This document shows positions 18,074 through 29,666 of a DNA stretch of 64,000 nucleotides, in pieces (within the stretch, counting starts at the first letter, position 1; each line of letters starts with the position of its first letter). Below the pieces are notes generated by a model. That model was not told the DNA's origin. It worked only from the letters and a program-made list of their open reading frames with translations, and made no database searches. The DNA is from Microbacterium sp. SORGH_AS_0428. Its GTDB lineage: Bacteria; Actinomycetota; Actinomycetes; Actinomycetales; Microbacteriaceae. Location of the stretch: the NCBI RefSeq assembly GCF_031453615.1, contig NZ_JAVIZT010000001.1, positions 2,976,001 through 3,040,000 of the forward strand. The letters run 5' to 3'. A program made the position numbers and the translations under genes.

Positions 18074-18136
18074 TGTTACCGAGAACATTCTCGGCTGGGA
18101 TCACCGTATTGGCTGCGCGGAGACGTTGTCAACGTC
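18074..18136 (-). promoter_or_regulatory. Promoter with two operator-like palindromes before the GH43 gene
   Basis: Minus strand: -35 TTGACA (18127-18132) and -10 TACGGT (18103-18108) with an 18-base spacer. The -35 lies inside GACGTTG-T-CAACGTC (18122-18136, seven-base perfect arms). Downstream of the -10 is CCGAGAA-CA-TTCTCGG (18079-18094, perfect arms). It overlaps TGTTACCGAGAACA (18074-18087), which fits the LacI-type pattern TGTTnnCGnnAACA. Repression by one or two LacI-family proteins is likely; no regulator gene is adjacent. Confidence 0.6.
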
Positions 18137-18142
18137 GTCCCG

Positions 18143-18168
18143 CCCGCCGGGAGCATCGCGCCGGCGGG
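18143..18168 (-). terminator. Hairpin after hrpA
   Basis: CCCGCCGG (18143-18150) pairs with CCGGCGGG (18161-18168) around a 10-base loop, 19 bases beyond the hrpA stop on the minus strand. Confidence 0.5.
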
Positions 18169-18186
18169 AGAGCGCGCGACCCGAGA

Positions 18187-22092
<3,906 letters not shown>

Positions 22093-22100
22093 AGCCTTCG

Positions 22101-22106
22101 ATGCTA
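22101..22106 (-). promoter_or_regulatory. Probable -10 element of hrpA
   Basis: TAGCAT on the minus strand, eight bases before the GTG start. The spacer is slightly longer than at the other leaderless genes. Confidence 0.4.
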
Positions 22107-22120
22107 ACCCGAGCCGGGAC

Positions 22121-23065
22121 TCAGATGCTCAGCAGTGTCGCGAGGCCGACGATCGAGCCCACGAACACGACCGCCGAAACGCTCGCGAGCACCGTCAGAC
22201 GGGTGCGGGTGGCGCGACGCCGGGCGATCCGGGCCGCGAGCCCGCCGTCGCCGATGTCGACGACCGGGGAAGCGGGGGCGGTCGAGGGTGCAGCCGTGAT
22301 GGTGGGCGTACGGATCGCGTACCGTTCGCGCGCGGGCGTACGGTCGGTCTCGGCATCGGGCGCGAACGATGCGGTCTGCCTCGCGGCACCCCGGCGCACG
22401 CGCGTGAGACGCGGTGACGCATCCGCCTTCGTCCCGCGCGGCGAGAGGCTCGTCGCATCGTCGGACACCGCGTCGCGCGGACGCAGCACGGTGTCATCCG
22501 CATCCGCATCCGCATCCGCATCCGCCGGGCGGTCACGGCGGCGCAGCAGCGTCGCGTCCTGCGGCTCGTCGCGGGGGCGCAGCACCGTGTCGTCGGTGTC
22601 GATCGCATCGACGGCCGCAGGCGGGCGCGGGGTGAGGACGGTGTGTTCGTCGTCCTCGTCGTCCGCGGCGGGGACGGCCAGCGAACGGGAGACGACCACG
22701 GTCGTGTCCGCCGTCGGAGCAGGCCTGCGCACCAGCAGTGTGCCGTCCTCCGGTTCGTCGGACGGCGGCGCCTTCTCGGGCGCCGGAGCCTGCGCCTCGG
22801 CCGGACGCCGTACCAGCGCGGTGCGGTCGTCCACGTCCTCCGGCGCGACGGTCGGTGCGGCGGGCGTGCGGTCCACGATCACGGTCTCGTCGGCGTGCGG
22901 GGCCGGTCTCTCGCGGGACACGATGACCGTCGCGTCGCTCGCCTCTGCGGCCGCGGAGGCGTTGCGTCGGTCGCGCCGGCTCACGAGCTGGGTGCTGTCC
23001 TCGGCCTGCTCGGCCGGACCGGGCTCGCGACGCGAGAGGCGGGTGCTGTCATCCGGGTCGGTCAT
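22121..23065 (-). CDS. Tail-anchored disordered protein with twelve Thr phospho-motif repeats (unrecognised family)
   Basis: A 314-residue protein I cannot assign to a family. Residues 1-285 are low-complexity, rich in D, E, A, P and R, and look disordered. One hydrophobic segment near the C-terminus (about 288-312) would anchor it in the membrane with the long part in the cytoplasm. Twelve threonines (8, 25, 46, 61, 82, 109, 122, 142, 160, 172, 192, 205) all sit in the pattern [DE]-x-T-x-[VIL]-x-x-R. FHA domains bind phosphothreonine with a preference for residues just C-terminal to it, and its gene overlaps the FHA gene by four bases (ATGA). A role as a multivalent phospho-scaffold for the kinase, phosphatase and FHA protein of the same operon is inference. 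The start ATG follows from the overlap. Confidence 0.75.
   Translation of the reverse strand: MTDPDDSTRLSRREPGPAEQAEDSTQLVSRRDRRNASAAAEASDATVIVSRERPAPHADETVIVDRTPAAPTVAPEDVDDRTALVRRPAEAQAPAPEKAPPSDEPEDGTLLVRRPAPTADTTVVVSRSLAVPAADDEDDEHTVLTPRPPAAVDAIDTDDTVLRPRDEPQDATLLRRRDRPADADADADADDTVLRPRDAVSDDATSLSPRGTKADASPRLTRVRRGAARQTASFAPDAETDRTPARERYAIRTPTITAAPSTAPASPVVDIGDGGLAARIARRRATRTRLTVLASVSAVVFVGSIVGLATLLSI
22495..22524. repeat. Tandem hexanucleotide repeat (CATCCG)x5
   Basis: Five exact head-to-tail copies of CATCCG inside the scaffold gene. On the coding strand they encode an Asp-Ala run (residues about 181-190). A change in copy number would keep the frame and alter the spacing between motif threonines 172 and 192. 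Confidence 0.95.
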
Positions 23066-24009
23066 GCGTCCCCCACGAAGCGGATGCGGGCACCGCCGGC
23101 GAGCTCCGCGCTCGCACCCTCGCGCACCTCCACGGCGCGGTCCGGCACGAGCAACCGTGCGACCCCGTCCGCGTCGATGACGGCCGTCCCGCCCGGCGTC
23201 GCGAGGTCCTCGATCTGCACGCGGGTCCCGTCGGTCCAGATCTTCACGTGCGCGCGGGAGACGTCGCGGGAGACGTCGCCGAGCGCCACCAGGGTCGGCA
23301 GGTCGTCGCCTTCCACGCGTGAGCTGCGCGGTCCGCGCCCGACCAGCAGCGTGCCGTGGATCGGCACGATGTGCCCCCCGGGCAGTTCGATGGCGCGCGG
23401 GGCGCGCGGTGTACGCGGCGCGGGTTTCGGAGCGAGCGCGCTGGAACTGGTCACGACGGTCTCGTCGTCGGCCGGCTCGGATGCGGCGGGGCGCGGCCCA
23501 GGGGGCGCGGCGGCTGGAGGCGGGGCGGCGGGAGGAATGAGGGGTCGCGCGACGGCGGGACGTCCGCGCAGCATGATGCCGGCAGCCGTCGTCGGCCCGA
23601 CGCGCACGGGGCGCTCCGGTGTCGGACCCAGGTCGAACAGCTTCGGCTCCGCATCGGGCGCGCCGGCCCAGGCGCGCACCACCGATGCCGCCTCCACCTC
23701 GCGCCACGTGTGGGCACCGACGCCGTCGACGCGCCACACCCGGCGGGAACGGTCTTCGAAGCGGAGCACGAACTCGCCGCGCACGAAGGCGGTGAGGCGG
23801 TCGTCGTCCAACGCGACCACGGCGAACGCCGGCACCGCGGCGATACCGTCGGCGAGCAGGGCGTCCAGGATCTCGGGCGTTCCGGGCATGGTGCCCGTCG
23901 ACAGCACGCGTCGCGCCGCGGCCACCGCGGCATCGCCCCCGACGATCACGGCGAGCGTGTCGGTGGCGATCGCGGGCAGGGGCCCTTCGAACCAGGTGCG
24001 CTCAGCCAC
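23062..24009 (-). CDS. FHA-domain protein with Pro/Ala-rich linker
   Basis: A 315-residue cytoplasmic protein. Residues 1-150 form an unassigned domain (contains FVRGEFVLRFEDRSRRVWRV). Residues 150-210 are a Pro/Ala-rich linker with a phospho-motif-like DDETVVTSS (Thr184). Residues about 215-315 form an FHA domain with the conserved GR pair (LLVGRGP, Gly224-Arg225) and the SRAH motif (Ser251, Arg252, His254) that contacts phosphothreonine; the usual Asn-Gly turn is GGT here. It overlaps the PP2C gene by eight bases upstream and the scaffold gene by four downstream, so tight co-expression is expected. It probably reads phosphorylated threonines made by the operon's kinase, possibly its own Thr184 in an autoinhibitory manner as known for GarA. 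Confidence 0.85.
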   Translation of the reverse strand: MAERTWFEGPLPAIATDTLAVIVGGDAAVAAARRVLSTGTMPGTPEILDALLADGIAAVPAFAVVALDDDRLTAFVRGEFVLRFEDRSRRVWRVDGVGAHTWREVEAASVVRAWAGAPDAEPKLFDLGPTPERPVRVGPTTAAGIMLRGRPAVARPLIPPAAPPPAAAPPGPRPAASEPADDETVVTSSSALAPKPAPRTPRAPRAIELPGGHIVPIHGTLLVGRGPRSSRVEGDDLPTLVALGDVSRDVSRAHVKIWTDGTRVQIEDLATPGGTAVIDADGVARLLVPDRAVEVREGASAELAGGARIRFVGDA

Positions 24010-24841
24010 GGATGGGTCGCTCTCGTCGCGAGGTGATGGTGTCCACCTCGATGGGCTGCACCGCTGCCTGCTCGCTCGTCGCGAAGCCGCCCGTCACCTC
24101 GTCGGCGCGGGGAGCGAGCCCTCCGGAGCGCACATCCACCACGACGGCGCTGATGTTGTCGCGTCCGCCGCGGGCGAGCGCCTGATCCACCAGCGCGTAC
24201 GCGGTCTGCTCGGCGGAGCCGCCGAGGCTGAGACCCGCCAGCACCGCCTCGTCGCTCAGATCGTTCGACAGACCGTCCGAGCACAGCAGCATGCGCTCGC
24301 CGGTCACGATGGGGGACAGCCAGTAGTCGGCGGGGCTCTGGCTGTCGCCGACGGCGCGGGTGATGACGTTGCGACCCGGATAGGTGGACATCTCGGAGCG
24401 GCTGATCTTTCCCGCATCCACGAGTTCCTGCACGACCGAGTGGTCGACCGTGAGCTGTTCGAGCGAGCTGCCGACGAGCCGGTACACGCGGGAGTCCCCG
24501 ATGTTCACGACGAGCCACGCGTGCGACCCGTTCTGCACCACGGCGACCAGGGCGGCGAGGGTGGAGCCGGCGCCGCGTGCGTGACGCCCCGCGACCTGCG
24601 ACACCGCGGCGTGGGCGGATTCGACGGCGGTCACCACTTCCTCCGGTTGCACGTCGTCGCGACCGACGAGGTGGCGGAAGGCGTCCACGACCGCGGCGCT
24701 GGCCAGATCACCCGCTTCGTGGCCCCCCATGCCGTCGGCGACGAGGAAGACGGGGTACTGCGCGAGCACCGCATCCTCGTTCAGCTTGCGGACGCGGCCG
24801 ACGTCGGAGCGCGCTCCGGCCATGACGACGATCCCGGTCAT
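24002..24841 (-). CDS. PP2C-family Ser/Thr protein phosphatase (PstP type)
   Basis: A 279-residue metal-dependent phosphatase. The PP2C motifs are clear: RKLNEDAV (Asp23), FLVADGMGGHEAGD (Asp36, Gly37, metal site), LLCSDGLSNDLSDE (metal Asp) and GGRDNISAVVVDV (Asp-Asn). There is no transmembrane segment, unlike mycobacterial PstP, so it is cytoplasmic. A 40-residue C-terminal tail ends with a DTITSRR sequence that loosely resembles the threonine motif of the scaffold protein. The start ATG 24841 overlaps the stop of the transglutaminase-fold gene (ATGA). It would reverse phosphorylation by the kinase encoded at the head of the operon. Confidence 0.92.
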   Translation of the reverse strand: MTGIVVMAGARSDVGRVRKLNEDAVLAQYPVFLVADGMGGHEAGDLASAAVVDAFRHLVGRDDVQPEEVVTAVESAHAAVSQVAGRHARGAGSTLAALVAVVQNGSHAWLVVNIGDSRVYRLVGSSLEQLTVDHSVVQELVDAGKISRSEMSTYPGRNVITRAVGDSQSPADYWLSPIVTGERMLLCSDGLSNDLSDEAVLAGLSLGGSAEQTAYALVDQALARGGRDNISAVVVDVRSGGLAPRADEVTGGFATSEQAAVQPIEVDTITSRRERPIRG

Positions 24842-27339
24842 GGTCGTCCCCTTCCATCTCGCGACGCAGCCTCGCGCAATCCGCGTGCGAATGAGCGTAG
24901 CGACAGCCGAGCCTTCCAGCGCGTCCACAAGCCGCCTGTGGACGCGAATCGCTGCCGTTCCTGGTCGATGAGCTCCCAGAACCGGGCGGATTCCTCTTCG
25001 GTGGTGGTTCCCGGGGCGAACACCGCTCGATCGGCGAGGGCCGCCAGCGTCGCGGGGTCCGCGGTCTCCGCGTCGGAGACGGCGGCCGCTGTCTCCGACC
25101 GGGTCGCGGCGGGCGGGATGCGGTGGCCGTGATCGACGGCGGTGTCGAGGTACTCCTCCCAGCCGCCGACGACCCTGTCGACCGGGTCCGCCGACGAACG
25201 CCGGGCTCGCCGGCGCATGATCTTCGCCACGAGCACCGCGATGGCGGGCATCAGCAGGATCAGCAGCGCGAAGATCGCGATGCCGGAGATGCGCAGCGTG
25301 GCCCACAGCCATGCGAGATCCACCGGATCCGTCGGCTCGTCGCTCTGCGGCGGCGACGCGTCGGCGGGATCCGCCTCCGGAGGCAGGACGGTGTCGGCCT
25401 GCTCCGGCTCGACCGGGGTCATGTTCTGGGGGTCGCGACGCTGCTGGACGTCGGGCGAGAGGGGGACGCGGTGCTGCGGGGTCGTGTCGATCGCCGTCCA
25501 GGAGCCGTCCGCGTCGCGCACCTCGATCCACGCCGCCAGGTCGCCGCTCGTGCACGTGCCGTCCTCGCACACCGGCAGATCCGCGTCGTCGCTGCTCAGG
25601 CGGGTGCCGAGCACGACCCGCGCGGGAAAGCCCAGATGATCCGCGATGAGAGCTGCCGCCACAGCGAACTGCTCGTCGTCTCCCGCCGCTGCGACGAGCA
25701 GGGAGTCATCGTCTCCGCCGGTCTCGTTCTGCTTCTTCAGCAACTCCGTGAACAGGTCCCCGATGCGGTCGGTGGAGTGACCGCTGCGGCTGGGCTCGAA
25801 CGTGTAGTCGCCGAGCTTCTGCGCCCACACCGGGACGGCGTCGGGATCGAGCGTCAACGCGTGCGAGAGGAGTCCGCGCGCCCGGAGGCGCGAGATCAGC
25901 TCGACCAGGCCGGCGCCGCCCGAGGGCGCATCCTGTGCGCTCACCCACTCTTCGAGGGATTCGGGGACGAAGGCCGGGTCGAACGTGCCGGAACGGGACG
26001 GCGTCAACGTCCCGGGGTCGCGCGGGGCGTCGGTGATCACCCCGGTCTGGGTGTAGCTGACGCCGGCGGCGAGTCCCGGGTCCGACAGCTCGACGCCGGT
26101 GGCGGAGTCCGGGTTGTAGAAGAAGCCGTCCGACAGTGCGGCCCGCGTCGATCCCGAGAAGTCGATCGAGGTGAGATCTCCCACGGCGGGCACCCAGATG
26201 CCCGTGTAGTCGCCCACCGTGAACGTGGCTGAGGCGTGGTTGCCCGTGTCGGCGGGCAGGGACGCGGGAACCCGCCGGAACTCCGTGCTGTCGGAGCGGT
26301 TGCCCGTCTGCGGGTCGGTGGCCCGCATGACCCGGCCGTCGTAGTAGCTGAGGGTCGCCAGACGCACGCGATCCACTCCGGGGTCGGCGGCGACCGTGAA
26401 CAGGACATCGTCGAACCGCTCGTCCGAGAAGCCGGCGCGGTAGTCGGCGAGCGGGCTCAGCGTCTGACGCACCTTGAGCACCGGATCGATCGCGGTGCGC
26501 AGCACATCGCGGGAGGAGCCCGACACTGCCCAGGGTGCGAGCGCGAGGCCCAGGGTGAGGGCGATCACGAGCATTCCGGCGGCGAGGGCGATGCGGCTGC
26601 CGAGGGTGCGCGCGACGCGCACGGACGAGCGCACGCCGCTTGCCGAGCGCGCGACGCGCAGGGCGACCCGACGCGTGTGGACGTTGCGCCACACGTACCA
26701 CGCGAAGCCCGTCAGCAGCGCGCCGAGTCCGACCGTCGCCTCCCATACCCCGTCGAGTTCCCAGAGTCCGATGCGCCAGGAGCCGTCCACCGCGCTCGAA
26801 CCGAACACGACGCCGAACGCCGTGATCACCAGTGCGAGCGGCGCCGCGAGCACCCAGAGCCTGACCGCGCGCAGCGCCAGCAGGAGAGCCACTGTGCCGA
26901 GCGCGAGCATCAGGAAGAAGGGGAGTGCGAGGGTCGCTTGGTACACGCCGAGCGGCAGCTCGAGCGTCAGCAGGTTCTTCCACCCCGTGACGGGCGCGCT
27001 CACGACGCCCCAGACGCCCGGCAGGATCGTCGCGGGGTCGGTGATCATCGTGGGCGCGGCGACCGGAACGCCCACGACGACATACGCGCCCGCGGTGATG
27101 AGCGCGAGCTGCCACCAGCGCAGCGGGCGCCAGACGGCGAGCAGGGCGATGCCGGTCGCGATGAGGATCGCCACCGCGGCGACGAGCACGAACCAGCCGC
27201 TGCGGTAGATCGTCCACACGGATGCGGCGCCGATCGCGAGCAGGGCGTCGATGAAGGCGATGTTGCCGACGAGGAACGCGATGTCGCGTTCGGTGCGTCG
27301 GGGCCGGCGCGCCCGGGCGCGTGCGTCGGGCGCGCTCAT
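24838..27339 (-). CDS. TgpA-like membrane protein with a transglutaminase-fold domain lacking Cys and His
   Basis: An 833-residue membrane protein. About six transmembrane segments lie in residues 20-270. A large extracytoplasmic region (about 270-675) follows, then one transmembrane helix (around 683-706) and a cytoplasmic tail of about 125 residues. The external part has the transglutaminase-core pattern, but the residues that should be catalytic are changed. The usual Cys-Glu-Gln-Phe is GDDEQF, with Asp555 in place of Cys. The usual His-Ala-Trp is AAWIEV, with Ala602 in place of His. Only the Asp618 position (AIDTTP) is kept. It is therefore probably a non-catalytic, substrate- or protein-binding version. 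Four-base overlaps join it to the DUF58 gene before it and the PP2C gene after it. Confidence 0.82.
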   Translation of the reverse strand: MSAPDARARARRPRRTERDIAFLVGNIAFIDALLAIGAASVWTIYRSGWFVLVAAVAILIATGIALLAVWRPLRWWQLALITAGAYVVVGVPVAAPTMITDPATILPGVWGVVSAPVTGWKNLLTLELPLGVYQATLALPFFLMLALGTVALLLALRAVRLWVLAAPLALVITAFGVVFGSSAVDGSWRIGLWELDGVWEATVGLGALLTGFAWYVWRNVHTRRVALRVARSASGVRSSVRVARTLGSRIALAAGMLVIALTLGLALAPWAVSGSSRDVLRTAIDPVLKVRQTLSPLADYRAGFSDERFDDVLFTVAADPGVDRVRLATLSYYDGRVMRATDPQTGNRSDSTEFRRVPASLPADTGNHASATFTVGDYTGIWVPAVGDLTSIDFSGSTRAALSDGFFYNPDSATGVELSDPGLAAGVSYTQTGVITDAPRDPGTLTPSRSGTFDPAFVPESLEEWVSAQDAPSGGAGLVELISRLRARGLLSHALTLDPDAVPVWAQKLGDYTFEPSRSGHSTDRIGDLFTELLKKQNETGGDDDSLLVAAAGDDEQFAVAAALIADHLGFPARVVLGTRLSSDDADLPVCEDGTCTSGDLAAWIEVRDADGSWTAIDTTPQHRVPLSPDVQQRRDPQNMTPVEPEQADTVLPPEADPADASPPQSDEPTDPVDLAWLWATLRISGIAIFALLILLMPAIAVLVAKIMRRRARRSSADPVDRVVGGWEEYLDTAVDHGHRIPPAATRSETAAAVSDAETADPATLAALADRAVFAPGTTTEEESARFWELIDQERQRFASTGGLWTRWKARLSLRSFARGLREAASRDGRGRP

Positions 27340-28700
27340 GACTGTGCGCTCCGAGCGAGGATGTGGCGGAGGTCCTCGAGCAGACCCATCGTCACGATCG
27401 AGGCGCCGCCGATGGTGCGGAAGCCGGGCTCGGCCGCAGGATCGCAGACGATGGCGGCGACGCCCGTGTCGGCGGGGAAGGCGAGGGCGGCGTGCTGCAG
27501 CATCCGCAGTGTGGGGGTGGACCCGCAGATGAGGAATCCGATGGACACGTCACGGTGCGCCTCCACCGCCAGGCTCGCGACGTCGCGGAGACCCGTGATG
27601 CGTTCGCCCTTCTCGACGCCGGCGAGCTCGTCGAGCAGGGTGCGCGCGGTGATGGTGACGAGGTCCCGGGAGGTGCGGACGGCCCGGCGGGCGAACTCGG
27701 GCACCTCGCCGCCGACGACCACGGAGACGTCGCGGCCGTCGCGGATGCCGCGCACCCCGAGGGACGCGGCGGCGCTGACGGCGAGCTCGAACTCCTCGTC
27801 GTCGGCGTAGTCCTCCTCGCCCGTGGCCAGCACGATCACCATCCGGGATCGGCGGGACTCCTCGTACTGGCGAACCATGAGGGTCCCGGTCTTCGCCGTG
27901 GACTTCCAGTGGATCTGGCGCTGCGAGTCGCCGGAAGCGTACTCGCGGATCGCGTGGAACGAGATGTCGGCGTCCACGACGAGGGAGGAGGGGTTGCCCT
28001 CGAGGTCTTTGATGAACCCCGTGGCAGTGCTCGGGATCGCGGTCGTCACGGGGTGCACGTAGAGCGTGTGGAGGTCCTCCCACACGACTTCACGGCGCAG
28101 GATGCCGAGCGGGTCGCCGCGGACGGCCCGGGCGGGTCCGATGTCGAGCACGCCGCGACGCAGTCCCGGGATCGTCAGCTCTTCGTCGTGCGCGGCCTCG
28201 TGGCGCAGCAGCGGGATCGCGACGTCGACGAGACCTTCGCCGACGGGCACGTCGACGCGGCCGGGGAGGGCGACGCCCTTGCCGACGTTGACGACGCGCA
28301 GCGACAGTGCGACCTCGCTGCCGGCGACGACACGGTCGTGGGCGAGGCCGAGGCTGACGCGGTAGGCGCGCGCACCGAAGAGGAACGGCGCCGCGCACAG
28401 GACGAGGACGGCGGCGACGGCGCCGGCCAGGACGAACTCGATCCACCCGAACACGATGCCCAGGCTCAGCCCGATCGCGGCCGCGCCGATGAGCAGCCAT
28501 CCTCCCGCGGTGACCGTGTCGCCGACGGCGCGGGCGCCGCGGGCCACGGCTCGTCGCACCCGCCGCCAGAAACGGATGCCGCCCACGACGATGACCGTCG
28601 TGGAACGCGACGTGTCATAGCGCGTGCGGGTGCTCCCGGCGGTCGACGTCGAGGTGGACGTCGAGCCGATCCGGGTGACGCGGGAAGAGGAATCCGTCAC
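27336..28700 (-). CDS. DUF58 (VWA-like) protein partner of MoxR, with Ser/Thr-rich N-terminal tail
   Basis: A 454-residue protein. The first 35 residues hold 21 Ser or Thr, including an alternating run STSTSTST, and end in STTVIVV. Two transmembrane helices follow (about 67-85 and 88-110). The DUF58 region has the family hallmark REYASGDSQRQIHWKS, followed by TGTLMVRQYEE. Such proteins work with MoxR ATPases, and with transglutaminase-fold partners, in envelope processes that are still poorly defined. The start is GTG 28700, overlapping the MoxR stop (GTGA); the longer upstream frame overlaps MoxR coding sequence and does not look like protein. The tail would face the cytoplasm and be open to the operon's kinase. 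Confidence 0.88.
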   Translation of the reverse strand: MTDSSSRVTRIGSTSTSTSTAGSTRTRYDTSRSTTVIVVGGIRFWRRVRRAVARGARAVGDTVTAGGWLLIGAAAIGLSLGIVFGWIEFVLAGAVAAVLVLCAAPFLFGARAYRVSLGLAHDRVVAGSEVALSLRVVNVGKGVALPGRVDVPVGEGLVDVAIPLLRHEAAHDEELTIPGLRRGVLDIGPARAVRGDPLGILRREVVWEDLHTLYVHPVTTAIPSTATGFIKDLEGNPSSLVVDADISFHAIREYASGDSQRQIHWKSTAKTGTLMVRQYEESRRSRMVIVLATGEEDYADDEEFELAVSAAASLGVRGIRDGRDVSVVVGGEVPEFARRAVRTSRDLVTITARTLLDELAGVEKGERITGLRDVASLAVEAHRDVSIGFLICGSTPTLRMLQHAALAFPADTGVAAIVCDPAAEPGFRTIGGASIVTMGLLEDLRHILARSAQS

Positions 28701-29662
28701 GCGGACTCGCGCTGCGTCGGGGGAGCGACGTCGAGCATGACCTGGCCGATCACCGCGCCGGCGGTCACACCGTCGAACTCCGCCTCGGGATCGAGGATCA
28801 GGCGGTGGGCGAGCACGGGCTCGGCCAGCGCCTTGACGTCGTCGGGCGTCACGTACCCGCGGCCGTGCGCCAGAGCCCACGTGCGAGCGGCGCGGGTGAG
28901 CGCGAGCGCGCCGCGCACGCTGACGCCCAGGCGCACCTGGGCCGCCTGGCGAGTGGCCTCGACGACGCGCGCGATGTAGTCCAGCACGAGCGGGTTCAGG
29001 TAGGCGTCCTGCGCGATCTGGCTGAGCGTCTGCACGGCCTCGGGCGTGATGACCGCGCCCACCTCGCGCTTGCCTGCGGCGCTGCCCTCGAGGATCCGCA
29101 CGGTGGCGGCGTGGTCGGGGTAGCCCAGCGACGTCTTCATCAGGAACCGGTCGAGCTGCGCCTCGGGGAGGCGGTACGTGCCGGCCTGTTCGACGGGGTT
29201 CTGGGTGGCGACCACGAGGAACGGGCTTCCCACGCGCCGCGAGACGCCGTCGACCGTGACCTGGCCCTCCTCCATGACCTCCAGCAGTGCCGACTGGGTC
29301 TTGGGGCTCGCGCGGTTGATCTCGTCCGCCAGGACGATGTTCGCGAAGATCGGGCCCGAGTGGAACTCGAACTCGCCGCGCTTCTGGTCGTACACCGTGA
29401 TGCCGGTGACATCACCCGGGAGCAGGTCGGGCGTGAACTGGATGCGGGAGCTCGTGCCCTGCACGCTCTCGCCCATCGCGCGCGCGAGCGAGGTCTTTCC
29501 CGTCCCGGGGAAGTCCTCCAGCAGCAGGTGCCCCTGCGAGACGAGCGCGGTGAAGGCGAGCTCGATGACGTGACGCTTGCCGAGCACCACCTGCTCGACG
29601 TTCTCCACGAGGGCGGAGAACGTCTCCTGGAACCAGGCGGTCTGTTCTGGGGTGACGGTCAT
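28697..29662 (-). CDS. MoxR-family AAA+ ATPase
   Basis: A 321-residue AAA+ chaperone-like ATPase. Motifs: Walker A EDFPGTGKTSLA (about residues 49-60), Walker B IVLADEINRASPKTQ, sensor 1 VVATQNPVEQAGTY, arginine-finger and sensor 2 region (PEAQLDRFLMK), and a C-terminal lid with VSVRGALALTRAARTWA. MoxR proteins act with VWA or DUF58 partners to remodel or activate protein complexes. The gene is followed by DUF58 with a four-base overlap and preceded by the giant Ig-like gene by only four bases, so it belongs to the same transcript. Length is normal. Confidence 0.93.
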   Translation of the reverse strand: MTVTPEQTAWFQETFSALVENVEQVVLGKRHVIELAFTALVSQGHLLLEDFPGTGKTSLARAMGESVQGTSSRIQFTPDLLPGDVTGITVYDQKRGEFEFHSGPIFANIVLADEINRASPKTQSALLEVMEEGQVTVDGVSRRVGSPFLVVATQNPVEQAGTYRLPEAQLDRFLMKTSLGYPDHAATVRILEGSAAGKREVGAVITPEAVQTLSQIAQDAYLNPLVLDYIARVVEATRQAAQVRLGVSVRGALALTRAARTWALAHGRGYVTPDDVKALAEPVLAHRLILDPEAEFDGVTAGAVIGQVMLDVAPPTQRESA

Positions 29663-29666
29663 CGAT

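Noticed and set aside
24837-27339. Active transglutaminase or protease assignment for the TgpA-like protein
   Set aside because: The Cys and His positions of the triad are Asp555 and Ala602, so an active enzyme should not be assumed.
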